Below, one piece after another: positions 58,365 to 64,000 of a DNA stretch of 64,000 bases. The stretch comes from Bog-113 sp963752695. GTDB lineage: Bacteria > Acidobacteriota > Terriglobia > Bryobacterales > Bryobacteraceae. The notes under the pieces were generated by a model, which was given only the letters and a program-made list of their open reading frames with translations, had not been told where the DNA came from and made no database searches. How positions within the stretch are numbered: the first letter of the stretch is position 1; each line of letters opens with the position of its first letter. The position numbers and the translations under genes are program-made. The stretch covers positions 992,001 through 1,056,000 of the forward strand of contig CAVVZB010000001.1 in the NCBI GenBank assembly GCA_963752695.1, given 5' to 3'.

Positions 58365-60266
58365 TCACTCAGTAACTGGCGAATACTCCGGGTCTAATTG
58401 CACGCGCACCCGGTTGGATTGTTCCCCGTCGGCGGTCACGTAAAACTCTGCGGGCCCGGCGTTTAGGATCGCCGGCAGTTGGACCTCGATCAGATAGTAG
58501 CCCACATATCCGGGCGCCAGAGTGGCCTTCGACACTTCCAGGGGCACTCCGTCCAGGTAAGCTTTGACGTTTGCCACAACGGCCGGTGGATTCTCAACAG
58601 GGGCAGGAACGCCCGTTGGCCACATCGGTTGCACCCGGCCAAGTCCGGTCGCCAAAAGCCGTAGCCGCGCGCGAGGGTGCGCCACCGATGCAGCATCGAG
58701 CGCCAAGCCTGAATCGGCGTCGACCAGAAAAGGAAACCCATCCGGATCGACAAAAATGGCCGGCGAAACGGAGCGAATAGTCAGCGGAAGGTTAACGGGT
58801 CCGCGGGCAGCGTCGACTGAAAGGTCGACGGTATTGGCCCGTGCTTCAAACGGAACTTGTAACTGCGATTCCCCCGCATCGGACGCGAGCACCGGAAATT
58901 TCAAGTCGCCAGCGTGCGCAGTGGCTACCTTCGCGCCGAGAACGCTGATTAGCGACCCGGGAGCGGCAGGGCGCGTGGAAAAATCGGCGGAGTTGGTGAT
59001 CCGCATGGCTCCGGTTCTTACCGGCACCGGCGCGCTAAACAGCCCGTAACCATAGAGGGCGGCAAACAATTGGCTTCCGGTGGCGTCCAGTTCGATGTCG
59101 ACTACGGGAGCGGCAGGAAGGGAGGCGTTCAGCGGCTGCCAAAGCGAAGCGGGAGCGAACGCGTTCATGTCGACGCGCGCCATGAATACGCCACGCTCGG
59201 TAGCAGCATAAGCAACACCTGCGGCCCGGTCGGCCACTGCGGCGTGCACCTTGAACTCGGCTAGATTCCCGGTGACATCGTCCCAAACAGCTCCCCCGTC
59301 GACCGTCCGCAACAAACGCGCGCCCGGACCGCCTGCAACTGCAAGTGCAGCGCGAGGAGCGTCCTTATCGACGTATATCCGCTCGATCGAACCGCGCGCA
59401 GCACTCATCGGAGGAAGCCAACTGACTCCACGGTCCCGGGACGTCCAGATCCGCCCATCCGCTGAACCGGCATAGGACCACTCGCCAGCATACGAAACGG
59501 CGGTGATTTCAGCTCCCAGGAACGATTTCAGCCGCTGTTTTTGGGAAGCTTCATTGGCCAGGGCGCTTTCAGTGGGGACCACGTTCCATGGGGCGCGCAC
59601 GCCGCCTAGTTGGAGTGTTCGACCATCTTCAAGGGCCACCCGAACGGTGCCACGGGTCGTCGAGAGAATTCGCGAGATCGGCAGATTCGGAAGTTTATCG
59701 TTTAACCCCGCCCAAGTTTCTCCCCCGTCCTGAGTCTGCCAAACGCCGGCATCGTTCGCGACGGCGAAGGCGGACGACGCATCGGGTTTACCGGCGACGT
59801 CGTGTTGGGCGCTTCCAATAACGCCATCACCCGGTCCCGAGATGTTCGTCCAGCTTCTTCCGCCATCGTCCGAACTGAGCAGGTTGTGCCCTAATGACCA
59901 GAACCGGCGAGTATCGCCTGCAATTGTGACCACATTGGCTTGCGCCTCGGGCTTGTGAACCGGATCTACACGTTGGGGAGCATCAGGACGGGAACCGTCG
60001 CTAGGAGTCCAGTTCTCGAAATCCGCGGTTTGGAAAATACGCCCGGACGCGGTTCGCGCATAGAGAGAGGCCCCATCAGTTGAATACCAAACGCTCGACA
60101 CTGGGCCCGTTGATGGTCCGGCCAAGTGGCTATTAATGGAAGGCTCGCCAATACGCCTCCAACTGGGTGTTTCGCCAGCGGGAGTTGCCGCAACCTGAGC
60201 CCATCCCGCCACGGCGGTTAACGCCAGGGCAGACATGTAGCGCCAACTTGTGGCCCCTTGACTCAT
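58365..60266 (-). CDS. Exported Asp-box propeller with Solibacter C-terminal domain
   Basis: The 633-residue product has a signal peptide (MSALALTAVAGWAQVA, from the Met at residue 11). Asp-box repeats run through residues about 40-390 (SSDDGGRSWTNI, TQDGGETWAGL, SRDRGVSWLPP, TVDGGAVWDDV). The C-terminal 220 residues are the same Solibacter-type module as in the subtilase at 32152: ITNSADFSTRPAAPGSLISV, SPAIFVDPDGFPFL, LLATGLGRVQPMWP and APGYVGYYLIEVQLP. The protein is presumably surface-exposed. The role of the module is not known; anchoring or recognition is a guess. Confidence 0.85.
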   Translation of the reverse strand: MSQGATSWRYMSALALTAVAGWAQVAATPAGETPSWRRIGEPSINSHLAGPSTGPVSSVWYSTDGASLYARTASGRIFQTADFENWTPSDGSRPDAPQRVDPVHKPEAQANVVTIAGDTRRFWSLGHNLLSSDDGGRSWTNISGPGDGVIGSAQHDVAGKPDASSAFAVANDAGVWQTQDGGETWAGLNDKLPNLPISRILSTTRGTVRVALEDGRTLQLGGVRAPWNVVPTESALANEASQKQRLKSFLGAEITAVSYAGEWSYAGSADGRIWTSRDRGVSWLPPMSAARGSIERIYVDKDAPRAALAVAGGPGARLLRTVDGGAVWDDVTGNLAEFKVHAAVADRAAGVAYAATERGVFMARVDMNAFAPASLWQPLNASLPAAPVVDIELDATGSQLFAALYGYGLFSAPVPVRTGAMRITNSADFSTRPAAPGSLISVLGAKVATAHAGDLKFPVLASDAGESQLQVPFEARANTVDLSVDAARGPVNLPLTIRSVSPAIFVDPDGFPFLVDADSGLALDAASVAHPRARLRLLATGLGRVQPMWPTGVPAPVENPPAVVANVKAYLDGVPLEVSKATLAPGYVGYYLIEVQLPAILNAGPAEFYVTADGEQSNRVRVQLDPEYSPVTE

Positions 60267-60378
60267 AATTGTGTCCTAATTCTACCCCGGCAATGATGAG
60301 GGACTAAGAGAAAACCTTGAGTCCACTCGACTTGCGGCGTTTCTAGTATTCGGACGTCCACATTCGTAGGCATGTTCA

Positions 60379-61251
60379 GTGCTAGACTGTGGTGTCCGCG
60401 TGATTTCGGAAATTTCACACAATCTTCGCTGTGGAGCGTCGCTTCCGATCCTCCTGGCGATCGTGTCCGTTTCCGCGTTCGGGCAGAGCGCGCCTTCATC
60501 CGGGCACGGCGCTATCGCAGTCCGCACTTACAGAAGCCCCGATCCGGCACTGGCGCAAGCCGCGCGAATCATCGTGATAACCGGTCAGGTTTCCGTTCTC
60601 CGCGACAATGTGCCCTGGGCCCTTGCATCGGGCGATCTGGTCCACCCTATGCAAACCGTAGTTACCGGGAGCGACGGCTACGCGGAACTCCAGGTCGCCG
60701 ATGGCAGCCACTTCGAAGTTTTTCCCAACTCTCGCTTCATCTTCCGCAATAACGCGGGCGATTGGCGCGACCTGCTGGATGTTCTGATCGGCAAGGTTAA
60801 GGTGCAGATCGAGAAGCTGGGCGGGTTACCCAATCCCAACAAAGTTCGCACTCCGACTGCTGTCATCTCGGTACGCGGCACGGTGTTCGACGTAGATGTC
60901 GAAGACGACGACGCCACCACGCTTGTGCTGGTGGAAGAAGGTCAGGTCGAGGTTCGTCACCTGCTGCGTGGCGGCAACCCGCGTGTTCTTAATCCAGGGG
61001 AGTGGCTCCGCGTGTACAAGAATCAGGCGATTGCGGTCCAGTCTGTGGATCACGGCGCGATCGTACAGCGCGCCATGCGGGCCGGCTGGGACGCGATTTA
61101 TCAGGCTTTGATCAATAATCCGGGTGGGTCTGGCTCCTCGGCCGCGGGCGCTTCGGGAGGTGGGCCGGTGGGCGGAGTTCCCGATCGGTGTCCCCCGAGC
61201 AATCCGAATTGCAAAGCGCCGCCACCTCCGCCACCCGCCCCTCATCCGTAG
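60379..61251 (+). CDS. Exported FecR-domain protein
   Basis: The product is 290 residues from GTG 60379 (GTG 60400 is an alternative), with a hydrophobic signal (LPILLAIVSVSAFGQ). The FecR domain (about 70-215) reads AARIIVITGQVSVLRDNVPW, VVTGSDGYAELQVADGSHFE, IGKVKVQIEKLGG and TPTAVISVRGTVFDVDVE. The end is a Gly/Pro-rich tail with repeated P (PPPPPPAPHP). FecR domains bind peptidoglycan or transmit signals from receptors. No sigma factor gene is adjacent; instead a partner-switch pair lies 80 bp downstream, so signal transfer to that pair is a possibility only. Confidence 0.82.
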   Translation: MLDCGVRVISEISHNLRCGASLPILLAIVSVSAFGQSAPSSGHGAIAVRTYRSPDPALAQAARIIVITGQVSVLRDNVPWALASGDLVHPMQTVVTGSDGYAELQVADGSHFEVFPNSRFIFRNNAGDWRDLLDVLIGKVKVQIEKLGGLPNPNKVRTPTAVISVRGTVFDVDVEDDDATTLVLVEEGQVEVRHLLRGGNPRVLNPGEWLRVYKNQAIAVQSVDHGAIVQRAMRAGWDAIYQALINNPGGSGSSAAGASGGGPVGGVPDRCPPSNPNCKAPPPPPPAPHP

Positions 61252-61331
61252 CCGGCCGCTTTGTAACTTTTCCCTTCGTGCGTCAAGCCGATTGTGGTAC
61301 CGTTTGCCTTTGATGCTCGGCCACAACTTCT

Positions 61332-61778
61332 ATGGCGACTGAAGAACGAGGTGCGGTGAAGGTCGAGCGCGCCTTCGACTCCACGTTGGAATGCGTGGAC
61401 GAGGCCGAAACAATGATTCTGAAAGCCGCGGAGAAGGCGGGGTTCGACGAAGACGACCAGCACCACATCAGCATGGCCGCCCGTGAATGCCTGGTCAACG
61501 CGGTGGTGCACGGCAACCGGTACAGCGGACTAAAGAAGGTTCACGTCGCCATCGACGCCTCCGGGGAGCGGCTGAAAGTCGTGATCCGGGACGAAGGTGA
61601 AGGGTTCGATTTGAGCGATCTGCCGGACCCGTTGGCCGAAGAAAATCTGCTTCGAAACTCGGGGCGTGGCATTTTCCTAATTCGGGCTTTTATGGACGAA
61701 TTTAACGTGCGGAAGGTCAGCCCGCATGGCACGGAAGTTACTTTGGTAAAAGAACGAGGGAGGAACGAAGACAAGTGA
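61332..61778 (+). CDS. RsbW-like serine kinase / anti-sigma ATPase
   Basis: The 148-residue product is a GHKL ATPase: AARECLVNAVVHGNRY (N box), VVIRDEGEGFDLSDLPDP (G1), LRNSGRGIFLIRAFMDEF (G2). This is the RsbW/SpoIIAB type that phosphorylates an anti-anti-sigma protein and sequesters a sigma factor. The partner STAS gene overlaps by 4 bp (GTGA). The sigma factor regulated is not in the window; the ECF factor at 9419 has its own zinc anti-sigma. Confidence 0.92.
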   Translation: MATEERGAVKVERAFDSTLECVDEAETMILKAAEKAGFDEDDQHHISMAARECLVNAVVHGNRYSGLKKVHVAIDASGERLKVVIRDEGEGFDLSDLPDPLAEENLLRNSGRGIFLIRAFMDEFNVRKVSPHGTEVTLVKERGRNEDK

Positions 61779-62119
61779 GTGTAAAAATCAAAGATCGGCA
61801 AGTCGGCGACGTGACCGTGATGGACGTCTCCGGACGCATTACTCTAGGCGAAGGATCGAGCACGCTCCGAGACGCTCTCCGCGATCTGGTAGCGAAGGGG
61901 CACAAGAAGATCTTGTTGAACCTGGGCGACGTTTCCTATATCGATAGCTCGGGAATTGGCGAACTGGTTTCAGGTTTTACCTCGGTTTCTAACCTGGGTG
62001 GCCACCTGAAGCTGCTTGGCCTCACTAAGCGCGTGAAAGATTTGCTGCAGATAACCAAGCTGTATACCGTCTTCGAAGTGCATGACGACGAAGCCGCGGC
62101 CGTTCGCAGCTTCACGTAG
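61775..62119 (+). CDS. STAS-domain anti-anti-sigma factor
   Basis: The 114-residue product is a single STAS domain with VTVMDVSGRITLGEGSSTLR and the phosphorylatable serine in VSYIDSSGIGELVSGF. It starts at a GTG overlapping the kinase stop. In the unphosphorylated form such proteins bind the RsbW-like kinase and release its sigma factor. The gene order kinase-STAS is the reverse of rsbV-rsbW, but the coupling is the same. Confidence 0.93.
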   Translation: MSVKIKDRQVGDVTVMDVSGRITLGEGSSTLRDALRDLVAKGHKKILLNLGDVSYIDSSGIGELVSGFTSVSNLGGHLKLLGLTKRVKDLLQITKLYTVFEVHDDEAAAVRSFT

Positions 62120-62131
62120 ATTCCGATCCTC

Positions 62132-62157
62132 CGGAGGCTGGCCGGCGCTAGCCTCCG
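62132..62157. terminator. Hairpin between STAS and thiS genes
   Basis: CGGAGGCT (62132-62139) pairs with AGCCTCCG (62150-62157) around a 10-nt loop. The second arm lies within the last codons of thiS. No U run follows. Its position between two convergent gene ends makes a weak bidirectional terminator plausible. Confidence 0.35.
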
Positions 62158-62351
62158 CCCACAAAGTGTACGATTTCGATTTCCGCGCCGTCGCGGATCA
62201 GCGTTTCCGGCCAGTGTACCGGTTTGATGATTTTGCGATCCAGTTCAATTGCCAGGCGGTCGGCGGGCAGGTCGAGCTTTTGCACCAAGCTGTGTAGAGT
62301 TTCGCCCGTTACCAATTCGCGAGTTTCCCCGTTCACCGTGACACGGATCAT
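62148..62351 (-). CDS. thiS: ThiS-type sulfur carrier protein
   Basis: The 67-residue ubiquitin-like product reads MIRVTVNGETRELVTGETLH at its start and ends IEIVHFVGGG, with a C-terminal glycine tail as needed for adenylation and thiocarboxylate formation. ThiS supplies sulfur for the thiazole ring of thiamine. No thiG, thiF or thiE lies next to it. The nearest possible activating enzyme in the window is the MoeB-like fusion at 4717, and thiL is at 54889. The gene diverges from the nuo operon. Confidence 0.9.
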   Translation of the reverse strand: MIRVTVNGETRELVTGETLHSLVQKLDLPADRLAIELDRKIIKPVHWPETLIRDGAEIEIVHFVGGG

Positions 62352-62409
62352 GTACGCCGCTCGCGATCATTTATAGTCATTAATGAAGGTTATTACGCTC
62401 GTCTCCTAG

Positions 62410-62805
62410 ATGCCTACATCTCAAGGTGAAATCTACTTTCCGGTGCTCGTTCAAGTGGTCCTGGCTATCGCGATCGCCTGCGCGTTCATCGGCTTGTCGT
62501 TACTGCTTGGGCATCGCGTGCGAAACAAGGCGAAAGACATGCCTTACGAATCCGGGATGGTCCCCACCGGCGACGCACAACATCGCTTCAGCGTGAAATT
62601 CTACCTGGTTGGCATGCTGTTCATCCTGTTCGACATGGAAGCGATCTTCCTTTACCCGTGGGCAGTGGTGTTCAAGGAGCTGAAGATGTTTGGCTTTCTT
62701 GAGATGTTGCTGTTTATCGTTTTAGTCCTCTGCGGCTTTTTCTACATCTGGAAAAAAGGGGTTCTGGATTGGGCTGCGTTAGGCAAAGACGAAAAGCGCA
62801 TGTGA
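62410..62805 (+). CDS. nuoA: NADH-quinone oxidoreductase subunit A
   Basis: The 131-residue product has three membrane helices (VLVQVVLAIAIACAFIGLSL; FYLVGMLFILFDMEAIFLYP; MLLFIVLVLCGFFYIW) and the conserved complex I segment MPYESGMVPTGDAQHRFSVK with FDMEAIFLYPWA. It belongs to the membrane arm near the quinone site. No good Shine-Dalgarno is visible. The next gene is nuoC, not nuoB, after 13 bp. Confidence 0.95.
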   Translation: MPTSQGEIYFPVLVQVVLAIAIACAFIGLSLLLGHRVRNKAKDMPYESGMVPTGDAQHRFSVKFYLVGMLFILFDMEAIFLYPWAVVFKELKMFGFLEMLLFIVLVLCGFFYIWKKGVLDWAALGKDEKRM

Positions 62806-62818
62806 GGGACTTGTGATC

Positions 62819-63292
62819 ATGGTTCCCGAAGAATTACTCAATTATGAAGACGTCTCGAGCCTGAATGCGGCTGTTCCAGGCGCGGTGGTTGGAGGCAAAC
62901 ATAAGTTTGGCGAACTCACATTGGAGATAGCGCCTGAACAAATTGTTTCCGCAAGCCGCCACTTGAAAACGGCCCTCCGGTATGAACGGCTCTCTTCAGT
63001 GACTGCAGTCGACCGGCATCCGAACGAGCCGCGATTTGAGATCGTTTACCACTTTCACTCGCTCGGGCGGAATGCGCGCCTTCGGCTGAAAGCGCGCATC
63101 AGTGGTTCAATGCCGGAAATCGATTCTCTGACAGTCGTGTATCTGGCGGCGAACTGGTACGAGCGCGAGATTTTTGATCTGTTTGGCGTCAAGTTCCGCA
63201 ACCATCCCGATCTTCGCCGGATTATGCTTCCCGAAGACTGGGTCGGCCATCCTTTGCGTAAAGACTACCCCAAGACCGGACCGCGAGTTTAG
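62819..63292 (+). CDS. nuoC: NADH-quinone oxidoreductase subunit C
   Basis: The 157-residue product is taken from ATG 62819, which has AGGGA 9 nt upstream; GTG 62813 is only 3 nt away from it. The signature WYEREIFDLFGVKFRNHPDL and RRIMLPEDWVGHPLRKDYP identifies the 30-kDa subunit of the peripheral arm. It precedes nuoD by 2 bp. It is not fused to NuoD as in enterobacteria. Confidence 0.95.
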   Translation: MVPEELLNYEDVSSLNAAVPGAVVGGKHKFGELTLEIAPEQIVSASRHLKTALRYERLSSVTAVDRHPNEPRFEIVYHFHSLGRNARLRLKARISGSMPEIDSLTVVYLAANWYEREIFDLFGVKFRNHPDLRRIMLPEDWVGHPLRKDYPKTGPRV

Positions 63293-63294
63293 AT

Positions 63295-64000
63295 ATGGAT
63301 TCCGTTACTGCCGATTTGTTGGAACAGGACGCGGCCGTCCCCGCCGGAGGGCCGGTTCGCCCGCGCCGCATGCTGCTCAACATGGGCCCGCAACATCCGT
63401 CAACCCATGGAGTGCTCCGGTTGATTTTGGAACTCGACGGCGAGACGGTGGTGAAAGCCGAGCCTGATATCGGCTACCTGCATACCGGTATCGAGAAGGA
63501 ATTCGAAGCCAAAACCTGGCAGCAGGCGGTCACGCTAACCGATCGCATCGACTATCTGGCAAACCTGTCCAATAATTTCTGTTACGCCTTGGCGGTGGAG
63601 CGGCTGCTGGAACTGGAAATTCCTCCCATGGCGCAATGGATGCGCGTGATGCTGGTGGAGTTGACGCGGCTCAATAGCCATCTGGTGTGGCTGGGCACTC
63701 ATGCGCTCGATGTTGGCGCGATGAGTATGTTCCTTTACTGCATGCGCGAGCGCGAAGAGATCCTCAAGATTTTCGAGATGTTCTCCGGGCAGCGCATGAT
63801 GACCAGCTATATCCGGATCGGGGGACTGGCCTTGGAGCCTCCTCGCGGATGGGCTGGGCGCGTACGGAAATTCATCGACGACTTTCCGAGCAAGGTGGAC
63901 GAGTACGAAGACCTGCTCACCAAAAACAGTATCTGGATGGGCCGCACCAAGGGCGTCGGCGTGATGACCGTCCCGGACATGTTGGAGTTAGGCGTGACCG
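63295..64000 (+). CDS. nuoD: NADH-quinone oxidoreductase subunit D, 3' part outside window
   Basis: The frame from ATG 63295 stays open to the window end, giving 235 residues. It begins MDSVTADLLEQDAAVPAGGP and continues MLLNMGPQHPSTHGVLRLIL, EPDIGYLHTGIEKEFEAKTW, DRIDYLANLSNNFCYALAVE and RVMLVELTRLNSHLVWLGTH. These are hallmarks of the 49-kDa quinone-site subunit. The His-Gly pair of the quinone pocket (STHG) is present. It follows nuoC by 2 bp in the same operon. Confidence 0.97.
   Translation, partial: MDSVTADLLEQDAAVPAGGPVRPRRMLLNMGPQHPSTHGVLRLILELDGETVVKAEPDIGYLHTGIEKEFEAKTWQQAVTLTDRIDYLANLSNNFCYALAVERLLELEIPPMAQWMRVMLVELTRLNSHLVWLGTHALDVGAMSMFLYCMREREEILKIFEMFSGQRMMTSYIRIGGLALEPPRGWAGRVRKFIDDFPSKVDEYEDLLTKNSIWMGRTKGVGVMTVPDMLELGVT

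Noticed and set aside
1..64000. tRNA or rRNA genes, insertion sequences or prophage
   Set aside because: No T-loop-like or rRNA-like segments, transposases, integrases or terminal inverted repeats were seen; almost all sequence is accounted for by the genes listed.

Overview
The window looks like a contiguous piece of chromosome from an acidobacterium of the Solibacteraceae/Bryobacterales type. Reasons: two proteins (32152-35448 and 58365-60266) end in the approximately 230-residue module catalogued as the 'Solibacter uncharacterized C-terminal domain' (TIGR03437 type). There is also a very large TonB-receptor-like protein with an N-terminal carboxypeptidase-regulatory-like domain, several exported Asp-box/propeller proteins and exported proteins of the 'LPNFVCKQF' kind. 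These identifications come from reading the sequence; no database search was run. Coding density is very high. No stretch above 300 bases lacks a gene, and I see no tRNA, rRNA, insertion sequence, prophage or CRISPR array.

Layout. 1-4700: 3' part of an endonuclease IV gene (minus), an exported Asp-box propeller overlapping an OmpA-like outer-membrane protein, and a 49-residue membrane protein. 4717-7544 (minus): cysM, a JAMM peptidase, and one polypeptide joining a MoaD/CysO-like sulfur carrier, a MoeB/MoeZ-type E1 and a rhodanese; together these form a protein-thiocarboxylate route to cysteine. 7583-9332: a family 9 glycosyltransferase and a GNAT protein. 9419-13919: ECF sigma factor, zinc anti-sigma factor, an unrecognised protein and a TPR-CHAT putative cysteine protease. 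13935-17479: a tightly overlapped glycan cassette (glycosyltransferase, cupin, DegT aminotransferase, methyltransferase). 17594-20883: acpP, fabF (which appears to start at AUU), etfB and etfA.

20934-31110: TonB-type receptor, acyltransferase, YVTN propeller, FG-GAP protein, and a GH32-fructokinase pair for fructan or sucrose use. 31079-37231: CPBP membrane protease, exported subtilase, exported acidobacterial proteins and an OsmC protein. 37256-40605 (minus): a signalling/redox operon of receiver-TrxR-like flavoprotein, CRP-like-domain histidine kinase and UBP zinc finger. 40665-50854: membrane MutS-family ATPase, clan-A glycosidase-like protein with fibronectin domains, TgpA-like transglutaminase, lipoprotein, PGI-family isomerase, rph, rdgB and tadA.

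50876-60266: DUF4337 protein, folP with a long 15-residue repeat tail (apparently frameshifted near its end), ugd, thiL and an MFS transporter on the minus strand. Divergent from these are a DeoR regulator and a deoxyribonucleotidase, separated from the MFS gene by a 10-bp-phased repeat, then an Asp-box protein. 60379-64000: FecR-domain protein, an RsbW/STAS partner-switch pair, solitary thiS, and the start of a complex I operon (nuoA, nuoC, nuoD...) that lacks nuoB between A and C.

The items most worth following up are the carrier-E1-rhodanese fusion next to a JAMM peptidase, the AUU start of fabF, the repeat tail and frameshift of folP, the receiver/TrxR-like/kinase/UBP-finger operon, and the sigma/anti-sigma/CHAT operon.
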